NCBI GenBank assembly: GCA_021299635.1
Contig: JAJTFA010000001.1
Location: 471,842 to 535,841 of the forward strand
DNA: 64,000 nucleotides
Reading direction: 5' to 3'
Source: Sphingobacteriales bacterium
GTDB taxonomy: Bacteria > Bacteroidota > Bacteroidia > UKL13-3
Made by a program: the position numbers and the translations under genes. This document shows, piece by piece, positions 11,276 to 21,381 of this stretch. The notes under the pieces are model-generated. The model was not told where the DNA came from and made no database searches. It saw nothing but the letters and a program-made list of their open reading frames with translations. The first letter of the stretch is position 1, and every line of letters begins with the position of its first letter.

Positions 11276-11299
11276 ATAAAAAACAGAAAAAGAATATTT

Positions 11300-12394
11300 A
11301 TGAAAAAATATATACTACATATAGCAGCAATCGCAGGTATATTTTATACCGGTTCGCTTCAGGCTGGTAACCCCGACCGTGCAGGTGGTGCAGGTGGAAC
11401 GCAACTGTTACTAAATCCATACGCACGTTCTGCAGGCATGATGGGTGCAAACTCAGCTTACTTGCGTGGGGTTGAAGCCATGCATTTTAATGTTGGTGGA
11501 TTGGCTTACGTAGATCGTACTGAATTGCAGTTATCGAGAGTAGTTTACTTGCAGGGAACGGATATTTTTTATAACAATTTCTCTTTTGGTCAAAATTTTG
11601 GCAATGGCAATGTTATGGGCCTTTCATTTACAGCAATGGATTTTGGCGACATCAGAATTAGAACAGAATCTCAGCCCGATGGAACACTGGGTACATTCTC
11701 CCCTCAGGTGATTAATATTGGTCTTGCATATTCAAAAAAATTCTCAAATAGTATTTCAGGAGGTTTATTGGTAAGATACGTTTATGAAGGAATTAATAAT
11801 GCATCAGCCACTGGTATAGGTTTAGATGCAGGTGTTCAGTATCAAACCTCTCTTAATCCTAAGAAAAAAATTAAAAAAGAAGACTTTAAGTTTGGCATTG
11901 GCGCAAGAAATATTGGTCCGAACATGGTTTATGGAGGCTCAGGTTTAACCTTTCGTTCTGTAAATCCGGCTACAGGTGCAGATAGACGTGTTGCTATGGG
12001 GTCAGAGCAATTTAATTTGCCGGCTTTAGTAAATATTGGCGCTTCTTATGACATGCGTTTAGATCGCTCAGAAGACACTTACTTCCATCGTTTAACTGCA
12101 TCAGGCACATTTAACTATAATGCATTTTCATCTAATGTGGTGGCAATAGGCGCTGAGTATGCATTTAAAGAGACCTTTATGTTACGAGGTGGTTATGGCT
12201 GGCAGGAAAATTTACAAACTACAGATGATTTCAGGCATCAGACTTATGGGTTATCCGGTGGTTGTTCCTTGCAGATGCCTGTTAGCAAAAGTGGAACTAC
12301 TTTCGCTGTGGATTATGCCTATCAACCAACACGCATATTTAATGGCGTTCACAATCTAACTTTGCGCTTTATTCTCGGAAATAAGAAAAGTTAA
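11300..12394 (+). CDS. PorV/PorQ-family outer-membrane protein
   Basis: Signal peptide, GGTQLLLNPYARSAGMMGANSAYLRGVEAMHFNVGGLAYVDRTEL motif typical of PorV-type proteins, beta-barrel pattern. Confidence 0.85.
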   Translation: MKKYILHIAAIAGIFYTGSLQAGNPDRAGGAGGTQLLLNPYARSAGMMGANSAYLRGVEAMHFNVGGLAYVDRTELQLSRVVYLQGTDIFYNNFSFGQNFGNGNVMGLSFTAMDFGDIRIRTESQPDGTLGTFSPQVINIGLAYSKKFSNSISGGLLVRYVYEGINNASATGIGLDAGVQYQTSLNPKKKIKKEDFKFGIGARNIGPNMVYGGSGLTFRSVNPATGADRRVAMGSEQFNLPALVNIGASYDMRLDRSEDTYFHRLTASGTFNYNAFSSNVVAIGAEYAFKETFMLRGGYGWQENLQTTDDFRHQTYGLSGGCSLQMPVSKSGTTFAVDYAYQPTRIFNGVHNLTLRFILGNKKS

Positions 12395-12419
12395 TCTATA
12401 TTCGTATATAAATCTTAAA

Positions 12420-12455
12420 GAAACGCTCTGTATACCCAGGGCGTTTCTTTATTTT
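12420..12455 (+). terminator. Rho-independent terminator
   Basis: GAAACGCTCTG-TATACC-CAGGGCGTTTC stem (one G-U pair) followed by TTTATTTT. Confidence 0.85.
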
Positions 12456-12481
12456 AAATCAATGACTAAAATTTAATAGGT

Positions 12482-12955
12482 ATGGCAGAGATTAATTATT
12501 TGTCTAAAGAAGGTTTTGAGAACTTACAAAAAGAACTGCATGAGCTTAAGTATGTTCAACGCCCCTTTATATCTAAACAAATAGCTGATGCGAGAGATAA
12601 GGGTGACTTAAGTGAAAATGCTGAATACCATGCAGCAAAAGAAGATCAGGGATTATTAGAAACAAAAATTGCACAACTCGAAGATTTAATTAGCCGCTCT
12701 CGTATTATTGATGAATCTAAACTTGATACCAGCAAAGTAATGATGCTAAGCAAGGTTAAGGTTAAAAATATGGGAAGCAAACAGGAGATGGTTTATATTA
12801 TGGTTTCTGAGAAAGAAGCCGATTTTAAATCAGGTAAAATTTCAATAAAGTCGCCAATAGGTATTGGACTAATGGGAAAGAAAGTGGGGGATTTGGCTGA
12901 AATTAGTGCACCTGCTGGCAAAATACAATTACAGATACTTGAAATAAAATTATAA
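12482..12955 (+). CDS. greA: Transcription elongation factor GreA
   Basis: INYLSKEGFENLQKELHELK, DARDKGDLSENAEYHAAKEDQ, LGKKVGD-like C-terminus. Confidence 0.95.
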   Translation: MAEINYLSKEGFENLQKELHELKYVQRPFISKQIADARDKGDLSENAEYHAAKEDQGLLETKIAQLEDLISRSRIIDESKLDTSKVMMLSKVKVKNMGSKQEMVYIMVSEKEADFKSGKISIKSPIGIGLMGKKVGDLAEISAPAGKIQLQILEIKL

Positions 12956-12956
12956 G

Positions 12957-13355
12957 ATGGCCACTATCTTTAGTAAAATAGTAACCGGTGAAATCCCTTG
13001 TTATAAAATAGCCGAAACCAACGAGTATCTTGCTTTCCTGGATGTGAGGCCACTGGCCGCAGGCCATACCCTAATAATTCCCAAACGGGAAACGGATTAT
13101 ATTTTTGAATTGGAAGACGAAAATTATGCAGGATTGTGGCTATTTGCCAAAATTGTTGCAGGTGCAGTAAAACAAGCCATACCTTGTTTAAAGGTAGGAG
13201 TAGCTGTTGTGGGTTTGGAAGTTCCGCATGCACATATTCATTTGGTACCACTGCAAAACATTGGTGATCTTAATTTTACTAATCAACGCAAAGAATTTAG
13301 TGCTGAAGAATATAAAGCCATTGCAGCAGATATCAGGCAATATCTCAATAGCTGA
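12957..13355 (+). CDS. HIT family protein
   Basis: IFSKIVTGEIPCYKI..LAFLDVRPLAAGHTLIIPK and HAHIHLVPL histidine triad. Confidence 0.94.
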   Translation: MATIFSKIVTGEIPCYKIAETNEYLAFLDVRPLAAGHTLIIPKRETDYIFELEDENYAGLWLFAKIVAGAVKQAIPCLKVGVAVVGLEVPHAHIHLVPLQNIGDLNFTNQRKEFSAEEYKAIAADIRQYLNS

Positions 13356-13357
13356 TT

Positions 13358-13939
13358 TTATTTTTTCTTTATTTTATCCGGGTTGTCTGAAATAAAACTT
13401 TTCCAGCTGCTATAAGTCTTTCCCTCGGTAGTTGCTCTGTTGTTTTGCAAATAATGACAATATGCAGCGGCAAGCCCATCGGTAGCATCTAAAAATGCTG
13501 GTGCTTCCTCAAATTTAAGTAAACGCTGAAGCATAGCGGCAACCTGCTCTTTTGTTGCATTGCCATTGCCAGTAATAGATTGTTTTATTTTTTTTGGCGA
13601 ATACTCATTTATTACGAGTTCTCTGTTTAGTGCAGCAGCCATTGCTACACCCTGAGCCCTGCCTAATTTTAACATAGATTGCACATTCTTGCCAAAAAAA
13701 GGAGCTTCAATGGCAAGCTCGTCCGGTTTATATTGATCTATGAGAGCAGTTGTGCGCTCAAAAATACGTTTAAGTCTAAGGCTGTGTTCATCCAGCTTAT
13801 CCAGTTTAATAATGCCAAGACTAATGATTTCAACCTGTTTTTTCTGAATGCCTATAAGCCCGTAACCCATTACAATAGTCCCAGGATCTATTCCTAAAAT
13901 GATGCGTTCGTAATTTTTTATGTGTTCTAATTTACTCAA
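13358..13939 (-). CDS. ruvC: Crossover junction endodeoxyribonuclease RuvC
   Basis: [53 protein letters not shown]; only a TTG start is available. Confidence 0.95.
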   Translation of the reverse strand: MSKLEHIKNYERIILGIDPGTIVMGYGLIGIQKKQVEIISLGIIKLDKLDEHSLRLKRIFERTTALIDQYKPDELAIEAPFFGKNVQSMLKLGRAQGVAMAAALNRELVINEYSPKKIKQSITGNGNATKEQVAAMLQRLLKFEEAPAFLDATDGLAAAYCHYLQNNRATTEGKTYSSWKSFISDNPDKIKKK

Positions 13940-14941
13940 ATGTGTTTATTTTCGGCTATTCATTCATCTACAGATTCTGCATTGGCATCCGAAAATAAGC
14001 ATATATCGTCACTAATCAATTTTTTCAAGCTGCTGTTATTGTTTGCCACATTTGGTTTTATATTCTACAAGCTGTTTTATGCGTATCATTTAAATGACCT
14101 CCTGAGTAGCAGTTCCAGTTTTAACCCCAAAAGGCATGAGTTCCTGTTTTTTGTGCCTGCCGTATTGCTATCAACAGGTAACTGGATGCTTGAGGCTTCC
14201 AAATGGCGATTACTTATCAATAAATATGAATATATCTCCTTTCCTAATGCAATAAAGGCAGTTCTGTCCGGTGTTTCTCTGAGTATTATTACACCAAATC
14301 AGATTGGTGATTTTGCCGGACGCATTATTCATCTCAAAAAGTTCAATAAAATTAAGGGAACCCTCGTAACCATAATCGGCCATGCGGCTCAGATGTTTAT
14401 GACTGCTGCATTTGGTTTTTATGCACTTGTTTGGCTGCTCGATGACCAACAACAATTAAAGGAATTACCTGCTAATTATATCTACTTTCTCTTATTCGTA
14501 CTCATTGTATTATCGGTATGGGCATTTTTAAATATTAAGTATCTCTCACGTTTATCTTTCAATCAAAAAATAGTAGATTATCTGTCTGTGTTTAGCCATT
14601 ATAAGCGCTCTGAACTCATGCAGGTACTGATGCTTTCTTTTCTCCGATACAGCATTTTTGTGTGTCAGTACTATCTATTGCTTTATTTTTATGGAGTAGC
14701 TGTAAAACCAGATCAGGCTTTTGTATGTATCATAGCCACCTTATGTGTGCAGTCTTTTGTGCCTTCATTCATTCTCGTTGAGCTGGGTATGCGTGGAGCA
14801 AGTGCTTTGTGGTTTTTTGGCATGTATACCGGTAATGTTACAGGGATATTACTTTCGGCTTATACCTTATGGATTATTAATTTAATGATACCCGGTTTGC
14901 TAGGTCTTGGAATAATAATGCGCTGGAGGTTTCTGAAATGA
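13940..14941 (+). CDS. Lysylphosphatidylglycerol synthase TM-region-like / UPF0104-type membrane protein
   Basis: Multi-TM protein, [20 protein letters not shown] motif and [13 protein letters not shown]. Confidence 0.78.
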   Translation: MCLFSAIHSSTDSALASENKHISSLINFFKLLLLFATFGFIFYKLFYAYHLNDLLSSSSSFNPKRHEFLFFVPAVLLSTGNWMLEASKWRLLINKYEYISFPNAIKAVLSGVSLSIITPNQIGDFAGRIIHLKKFNKIKGTLVTIIGHAAQMFMTAAFGFYALVWLLDDQQQLKELPANYIYFLLFVLIVLSVWAFLNIKYLSRLSFNQKIVDYLSVFSHYKRSELMQVLMLSFLRYSIFVCQYYLLLYFYGVAVKPDQAFVCIIATLCVQSFVPSFILVELGMRGASALWFFGMYTGNVTGILLSAYTLWIINLMIPGLLGLGIIMRWRFLK

Positions 14942-16053
14942 TTATCACGGCAGGCATTTTGTTTACTGTTTTTTATGTGTTACTCATTGGTATCTACGCC
15001 ATTGGTTGGATGATGATACCGGCTAGAGTATCAATGAAATGTGCAGCGCAACAAAATACTTTTACTATTCTTATTGCAGCCAGAAATGAAGCCAAAGTGA
15101 TTGAGAAGTGTTTAGCCGATATTTTTCATCAGCATTTTTCGTCTGCAAATTTCGAGGTAATTGTTATAAATGATCATTCAACAGATGAAACAGCTTTGCG
15201 TGTGTCAAATTTTATTAGAGATCATAACTTGGCAAACCTTCGTTTGCTTCATATGGCAGATTTGCCAGCACAGCAACAGATGAAGAAGGCTGCCATTACG
15301 CATGGAGTTTCAATGGCAAAAGGCAGTTATATTATTTTAACGGATGCCGATTGTGAGAGAGGCCGCAATTGGCTTAGTGCAATTGATGCGATGGTAACTG
15401 ATACACATGCAAAAATGATTTATGCCCCTGTTGTATTTAAATCAGCCAATATATTTGAACATATACAGGCAATGGAATTTGCAGGTCTTGTGGGTATAGG
15501 TGCAGCAGCCATAAGGCTTAATAACCCGAATATGTGCAGTGCAGCCAATCTTATTTTTGAAAAGCAGATATTTTTTGAAGTTGATGGTTATAAAGGAAAT
15601 GAAAATGTGGCTAGCGGTGATGATGAGTATTTGCTACATAAGGTTTGCAAACGCTCCCCGGGGCATGTTCATTTCCTTAAGAGTAAAGATGCAATCGTTT
15701 CTACATCGGCCAATGCCTCGCTTGCTCAGCTAGCAGAGCAAAGGAAAAGATGGGTTTCTAAAAGTACCAAATATGAGAATAGATTTATTACCGCAATTCT
15801 GGTAGCAGCTTATTTATTTAATGCAAGCATTGTTGCAGCATTATTTATTTCACCTGTTTATGGAATTGCAATGCTCATTGCCAAAATGGGTATTGAAGGT
15901 ATATTTTTGTTCCTTGTGTTGGGGTTTTTCTCAAAGAGACATTACTTGCTTTTATTGCCCTTTGCCGAATTGTTTCATATTTTATATGTACTCATTATTG
16001 GAGTTTTAGCAAACACTTCTACATATAACTGGAAAGGCCGAAAAATCAATTAG
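14938..16053 (+). CDS. Glycosyltransferase family 2
   Basis: FTILIAARNEAKVIEKCL, VINDHSTDETA, LTDADCERG, Q(R)KRW-type motif; overlaps the upstream gene by ATGA. Confidence 0.92.
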   Translation: MIITAGILFTVFYVLLIGIYAIGWMMIPARVSMKCAAQQNTFTILIAARNEAKVIEKCLADIFHQHFSSANFEVIVINDHSTDETALRVSNFIRDHNLANLRLLHMADLPAQQQMKKAAITHGVSMAKGSYIILTDADCERGRNWLSAIDAMVTDTHAKMIYAPVVFKSANIFEHIQAMEFAGLVGIGAAAIRLNNPNMCSAANLIFEKQIFFEVDGYKGNENVASGDDEYLLHKVCKRSPGHVHFLKSKDAIVSTSANASLAQLAEQRKRWVSKSTKYENRFITAILVAAYLFNASIVAALFISPVYGIAMLIAKMGIEGIFLFLVLGFFSKRHYLLLLPFAELFHILYVLIIGVLANTSTYNWKGRKIN

Positions 16054-16080
16054 TTTTAATTATTAAACTGAAGATATAAC

Positions 16081-16353
16081 ATGGATAATCAACTTACCGA
16101 TATTGAATATGATGTTTTAAACGCTATTTATTTTGTGGAATCATTTGAACATATTGTTGCCGAATGTGCTAAACCGCCAGCAATTGTAGGTGATGTATTG
16201 AAACAACTAATTCATAAAAAGTATGTAGTGCCTATGCGCTGGGATGAGGAAAAAACCGAATTTGTTCGGAGTTTTATTTATGATACAGATAATATGAATG
16301 CCTATTCTTATCTTGCTACTAAGGAAGGGTTGATGGCACATAATAGCAGATAA
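16081..16353 (+). CDS. Hypothetical small protein, possibly winged-helix-like
   Basis: 90 aa ORF between same-strand genes with a clear ATG; no recognised family. Confidence 0.6.
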   Translation: MDNQLTDIEYDVLNAIYFVESFEHIVAECAKPPAIVGDVLKQLIHKKYVVPMRWDEEKTEFVRSFIYDTDNMNAYSYLATKEGLMAHNSR

Positions 16354-16377
16354 ATTATTAAATTAAACAATACTTAA

Positions 16378-17376
16378 ATGAAAGCCATTATTCTGGAAGG
16401 AGTTAATCAGCCACTTAAGTTGGCTGATGTTGAAAAGCCTGAACTTAGAGCGGGTGAGGTATTGGTTAAAATGAAAGCTGCTGCATTTAATCATCGAGAT
16501 TACTGGATTCAAAAAGGGCAGTACGGTGGCTTGCGTTTTCCCAGTATACAAGGTAGTGATGGCTGCGGTGTGGTTGATATGGTTGCTGATTCTGAAAATA
16601 ACCACTGGATTGGAAAAGACGTTGTAATTAATCCATCATTGAACTGGGGTAATAATCCCCATACACAAGCGAAGGACTATATAATCCTTGGTATGGCACA
16701 GGATGGCACATTTGCTGAATATGTAAAGGTGCAGGCAAGATTACTATATGAAAAACCTGCACATTTAACTGCAGCCCAGGCTGCTGCCATACCCCTTGCA
16801 GGGTTAACTGGTTACAGAGCACTGATGACGCGCGCTGCTGCCAAACCTGGCAATAAGGTATTAATTACTGGTATAGGTGGTGGTGTAGCTTTGCTTTGCA
16901 TGCAGTTTGCTATTGCACTTGGTTGTGATGTATATGTTACTTCAGGTAGCGATGAAAAAATTGCCAAAGCTACTTCCATGGGTGCCAAGGGAGGAGTAAA
17001 CTATAAAACTGAAAACTGGCACAAAGAAATTCAGAAAATGAGTGGAGGTTTTGATGCTATAATAGACAGCGCTTGCGGTGAGCAGTTTGAAAAGTTGGTT
17101 GATTTATGTAAACCTGCCGGTCGTATAGCCTTTTATGGAGCAACCCTCGGTGCATTTAACAGCGGTGTTCCTGCAAAAATATTCTGGAAACAGCTAACCA
17201 TCTGTGGCAGTACGATGGGCAATGATGATGAGTTTGCAGCAATGATTAATTTGATTTCAACACATAAAATTATTCCAGTTGTAGATGCGGTCTATCCAAT
17301 GGGCGAGGCGCAACTTGCTATGGAGAAGATGGCAAGAGGTGAGCAGTTTGGTAAGATAGTGCTTAGTATGTATTGA
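16378..17376 (+). CDS. Zinc-containing-type alcohol dehydrogenase / quinone oxidoreductase (MDR superfamily)
   Basis: VKMKAAAFNHRDYWIQKGQYGG, GSDGCGVV, LITGIGGGVALLCMQFA nucleotide-binding region. Confidence 0.9.
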   Translation: MKAIILEGVNQPLKLADVEKPELRAGEVLVKMKAAAFNHRDYWIQKGQYGGLRFPSIQGSDGCGVVDMVADSENNHWIGKDVVINPSLNWGNNPHTQAKDYIILGMAQDGTFAEYVKVQARLLYEKPAHLTAAQAAAIPLAGLTGYRALMTRAAAKPGNKVLITGIGGGVALLCMQFAIALGCDVYVTSGSDEKIAKATSMGAKGGVNYKTENWHKEIQKMSGGFDAIIDSACGEQFEKLVDLCKPAGRIAFYGATLGAFNSGVPAKIFWKQLTICGSTMGNDDEFAAMINLISTHKIIPVVDAVYPMGEAQLAMEKMARGEQFGKIVLSMY

Positions 17377-17991
17377 TTACTTTTTATAAATATTAGGCAT
17401 TTGCCAGTTCAAATATTTGGCTCCAACCCTAATAACAATAATAAGGCTGCCAGCCAAAATACTGGCCAAGTTATAATCATCCATCACCTGCCTTAGTAAA
17501 AAATAGATGATGCCACCTGCAATACAGGCACTGGCATATACATCTTTTCTGAATACATAAGGAATTTCATTTAACAGCACATCTCGAATAATACCACCAA
17601 AACTACCTGTAATGGTTCCCAGTGCTATGCAAATGGCAGGATTTAATTGAAATATAATACCTTTATCAATGGCAATCATACAAAAAAATGCAAGGCCAAT
17701 TGTATCCAGCCAGAAGAGGGTGTGCGTAAGTGTTTTTAAGTGTTTACTAAAGAATAAAACAATTAGATAAGCAATAAACATGGCTGTGATGAGTTCCATT
17801 TCCTTGAGCCATGCTACCGGCAAACTTCCGATAATTAAATCCCTTATGGTACCGCCTCCAACGGCAGTGGCAAAGGTGAGCACCAGTACACCAAAAACAT
17901 CCAGCTTTTTTTGCATGGCAGAAAGTGCCCCCGACATGGCAAATGCCATAATCCCTGCCAGCTCTACTGTGTTATGAAACGTAAAAACCAT
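17377..17991 (-). CDS. Trimeric intracellular cation channel family protein (UPF0126/YicG-like)
   Basis: Two repeats AMSGALSAMQKKLDVFGVLVLTFATAVGGGTIRDL and ALGTITGSFGGIIRDVLLNEIP. Confidence 0.92.
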   Translation of the reverse strand: MVFTFHNTVELAGIMAFAMSGALSAMQKKLDVFGVLVLTFATAVGGGTIRDLIIGSLPVAWLKEMELITAMFIAYLIVLFFSKHLKTLTHTLFWLDTIGLAFFCMIAIDKGIIFQLNPAICIALGTITGSFGGIIRDVLLNEIPYVFRKDVYASACIAGGIIYFLLRQVMDDYNLASILAGSLIIVIRVGAKYLNWQMPNIYKK

Positions 17992-18593
17992 TATAGTTCC
18001 AAAGAAAGTTGTTCGTTGAGCAAGGTAAACGATAAACGATGATAAGAAGTAACGCCATAATTTTTTATGGCTTCACGATGAGATGCTGTTGGGTAGCCCA
18101 TATTTTGTTTCCAGCCATATTGCGGATATTGTTCATGGAGTTTACTCATATATTCATCTCTATATGTTTTGGCTAGTATAGATGCCGCTGCAATGCATTG
18201 ATATTTGCCATCCCCTTTAACAATACATTCATGTTTAATTTTCCTATACGGAATAAAACGGTTGCCATCAATAAGAAGGAGGGAGGGCTCTGTTTTTAAT
18301 TTATCCAGTGCCGCATGCATTGCCATAAAGGATGCCTTAAGGATATTGTGTTTATCAATATCTTGGTTGTTTAGCATAGCTACTCCAAAACTTAAAGCGT
18401 TTTTTTCAATTTCTAAACGCAATTCATTCCGTTTTTTTTCATTGAGTTTTTTAGAATCATCCAAACCTTTGATTGGTCTTTTTTCATCCAAAATTACAGC
18501 TGCAGCAAATACGGGTCCCGCGAGGCAACCTCTGCCGGCTTCATCACAACCAGCTTCAATCTGGCCCTTGCTGTAGTAACGCTTTAAGCTCAT
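17991..18593 (-). CDS. rnhB: Ribonuclease HII
   Basis: EAGCDEAGRGCLAGPVFAAAVIL, DDSKKLNEKKR, KGDGKYQCIAAASILAKTYRD. Confidence 0.95.
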   Translation of the reverse strand: MSLKRYYSKGQIEAGCDEAGRGCLAGPVFAAAVILDEKRPIKGLDDSKKLNEKKRNELRLEIEKNALSFGVAMLNNQDIDKHNILKASFMAMHAALDKLKTEPSLLLIDGNRFIPYRKIKHECIVKGDGKYQCIAAASILAKTYRDEYMSKLHEQYPQYGWKQNMGYPTASHREAIKNYGVTSYHRLSFTLLNEQLSLEL

Positions 18594-18595
18594 GC

Positions 18596-20263
18596 TTAGC
18601 TTAACCCTTCAATAATTCCGTTGTTAAAAGTCATTCCGTTGGCAGCAGGTTCTTTAGGCAAACCCGGCATGCGCATTATATCTCCGCAAACCGCTACAAT
18701 AAAACCTGCACCGGTATTTATAACCAGATCTTGCACGTGTAGTATGTGCCCTGTTGGCGCTCCATATATATCTGCATTATCGGTAAAACTATATTGTGTC
18801 TTTGCAATACAAACCGGTAAATTTCCTAAATTATACTTCTTAATACGTGATAACACAGTTTTGCATTTGCTGCTAAACTCTACTTTCTCAGCACGATATA
18901 TTTTGGTGGCAATTTGTTCTATCTTTCGTTCAATACTATCATTCAGCTCATAAGTAAATTGTATGGGTTTGGATGGATTTCGTTCTACTGTATCAACTAT
19001 TTTGTTAGCCAGTTCTATTGCTCCTTCACCGCCTTTTGCAAAGGCTTCATTTACGGCAAAAGCAGCTCCTTTGCTTTCGCACCAGCTTCTCAGGTAATCA
19101 ATTTCATCTTGTACATCAAAATGAAATTTATTTAATGAAACTATAATGCTCTGTCCAAATCCTTGTAGGTTCTCAATATGTCTTTGCAAATTAGGAATAC
19201 CATTTTTTATCCCATCCATATTTGGTTTCTTGGTATCATCACCTTCTAAACCGGCATGCATTTTAAGCGCTTGAGTAGTGGCCACCAATACGGTTGCTTT
19301 TGGCTGTAGGCCTGCCACACGACATTTAATATCCAAAAACTTTTCAGCACCAAGGTCGCTGCCAAAACCGGCTTCTGTTACTACATATTCTGCTGTGCTT
19401 AATGCCATTTTGGTAGCTATTACACTGTTGCAACCATGTGCAATATTGGCAAAGGGTCCGCCATGAATAATGGCAGGCGTGTTTTCTGTGGTTTGGACCA
19501 GATTGGGCATGATGGCATCTTTTAACAAAATAGTTATGGCACCGCCTACACCTAAATCTTTTACGGTAAAAGGAGTATTATCCAGTTTATAGCCTAAAAT
19601 AATGCGTTCAATGCGTTGCTGCAGGTCATCAAAGTTCTCACTAAGACATAATGCAGCCATGATTTCACTTGCTGGTGTAATATCAAATCCGGTTTCTTGA
19701 GGTTGGCCATTTGTTCGGCCACCCAAGCCAGTTGTAACAAATCGTAAACTTCTATCGTTTACATCCAGCACCCGTTTCCAGGTAATCTGTTTCAAAGCTT
19801 TATCTGAGTTGATATGGTTATACTGATAATTATCGAGCAATGCAGCAATGGTGTTGTTTGCAGTGGTTATGGCATGAAAGTCTCCGGTAAAATGGAGGTT
19901 AATGTCTTCCATAGGCAATACTTGTGCATATCCACCACCGGCAGCTCCACCTTTCATTCCAAACACGGGTCCTAAAGAGGGCTCTCTGAGTGCGGCAATA
20001 CATGTTCTCCCAATTTTATTTAAACCCAAGCTTGCACTAACTGTTGTAACGGTTTTTCCAACACCGGCTTTTGTAGGTGATAATGCAGTAATCAATATCA
20101 GATTATTCTTTTTGATGTTGGCTTCTTTTAGCACATTTAAACTTATTTTAGCTTTGGTATTGCCATAAGGTATGATATGCTCTGCTGAGATATGCAGTAC
20201 GTTTGCAATTTCCTGTATATGTTTTAACTTGGCTTCGCGTGAAATTTCAATATCTGTTTTCAT
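18596..20263 (-). CDS. fhs: Formate--tetrahydrofolate ligase
   Basis: LITALSPTKAGVGKTVTTVSASLGLNKIG, LREPSLGPVFGMKGGAAGGGYAQV, NLHFTGDFHAITTANN. Confidence 0.97.
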   Translation of the reverse strand: MKTDIEISREAKLKHIQEIANVLHISAEHIIPYGNTKAKISLNVLKEANIKKNNLILITALSPTKAGVGKTVTTVSASLGLNKIGRTCIAALREPSLGPVFGMKGGAAGGGYAQVLPMEDINLHFTGDFHAITTANNTIAALLDNYQYNHINSDKALKQITWKRVLDVNDRSLRFVTTGLGGRTNGQPQETGFDITPASEIMAALCLSENFDDLQQRIERIILGYKLDNTPFTVKDLGVGGAITILLKDAIMPNLVQTTENTPAIIHGGPFANIAHGCNSVIATKMALSTAEYVVTEAGFGSDLGAEKFLDIKCRVAGLQPKATVLVATTQALKMHAGLEGDDTKKPNMDGIKNGIPNLQRHIENLQGFGQSIIVSLNKFHFDVQDEIDYLRSWCESKGAAFAVNEAFAKGGEGAIELANKIVDTVERNPSKPIQFTYELNDSIERKIEQIATKIYRAEKVEFSSKCKTVLSRIKKYNLGNLPVCIAKTQYSFTDNADIYGAPTGHILHVQDLVINTGAGFIVAVCGDIMRMPGLPKEPAANGMTFNNGIIEGLS

Positions 20264-20274
20264 GTGATTTGCGT

Positions 20275-21285
20275 TTAGTGGCGATTAAGCAGTTCGTCAA
20301 TTTTAATCATTACTTCATTAAGTTGTATCATCTTAATGCATGGGTTTTGTGGTTGTATGCATTTATTCTGGTTACATGGGTTACAAGGTAAAACATAATG
20401 AAGATAAGCAGTGTGCTTTCCATAGGGATAAAACACGTCAGGTTCACCGGGACCAAACAAACCAAGGCTTGGAGTTCCGCATAAGGATGCAATGTGCAGC
20501 GGTCCGCTTTCGTTTCCAATATATACTTTTGCCTGACTGCACAATGCTGCGAGTTCCGCCAGATTAAATACTCCAGCAATACTGTGCGTCTCAAAGGATA
20601 GTTGTTGTTGAATATCTTTAATCAACTCTCTTTCATAATGGTCGCCAGTAAATATGATTTCCAGATTCTTCTCCTGATGCAGCCATTGAGCCAATGATGC
20701 GAACTTATCCCATCTGCGCAATTTTTTTCTGGCTCCGGGATGTAAAATAGCAAATTGCTGCACACCAATATCTGCAAGGTAATTATCTACTTTTTTTCTT
20801 TCATATTCGCCTGCGTAAAGTTGAGGTAAACGGGTCAGTAAGGATTTATCCGTTATCAGAGGCTCAATAATTTCTTTATTGGTAATCACTTCATGTGGTT
20901 GCTTACCTTTCATTTTGTTTTTAAGCCTGATGGTTCCTCTGTCAACTCTGATTTTTGGCCAATGCCATAATGCGTAAAATAAGCTTCTGCTGCTAATCCT
21001 TAAGTCCGCAATCAAATCATAATTGCCTGTAAGGTCTTTCCAGTTGCTTGTAATATGTTTAAGGTTTGGATTGTTATGTGCCAGTGTAATGGCAAATGGT
21101 TTACAAATAAGGGTAATCTCTGCTTCCTTATATTGTAATTTTAGTATATCAATTACATGTTGTGCATAGCATAGGTCACCAATTTCATCTGTTTTGATGA
21201 TGAGTATGCGCTGAACGTTTATATCTTTCAGATTCTTTTGGCCGTTAATTAATTTGGTAAGCAATACCGAGCAGGCATTGTTCAT
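20275..21285 (-). CDS. Glycosyltransferase family 9 (heptosyltransferase-like)
   Basis: RILIIKTDEIGDLCYAQHVIDIL, FAILHPGARKKLRRWD, YIGNESGPLHIASLCGTPSLGLFGP. Internal ATG (MNNACSV) preferred because the longer ORF overlaps the divergent gene. Confidence 0.87.
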   Translation of the reverse strand: MNNACSVLLTKLINGQKNLKDINVQRILIIKTDEIGDLCYAQHVIDILKLQYKEAEITLICKPFAITLAHNNPNLKHITSNWKDLTGNYDLIADLRISSRSLFYALWHWPKIRVDRGTIRLKNKMKGKQPHEVITNKEIIEPLITDKSLLTRLPQLYAGEYERKKVDNYLADIGVQQFAILHPGARKKLRRWDKFASLAQWLHQEKNLEIIFTGDHYERELIKDIQQQLSFETHSIAGVFNLAELAALCSQAKVYIGNESGPLHIASLCGTPSLGLFGPGEPDVFYPYGKHTAYLHYVLPCNPCNQNKCIQPQNPCIKMIQLNEVMIKIDELLNRH

Positions 21286-21381
21286 TTTTTCGGGCAACGT
21301 ATATTTAAGAAGTTTATACCTCTTCACCTTACAATGATACAAAGTGTTTCGGAATGTTTTACATTGCAGCCATAATAGCAT

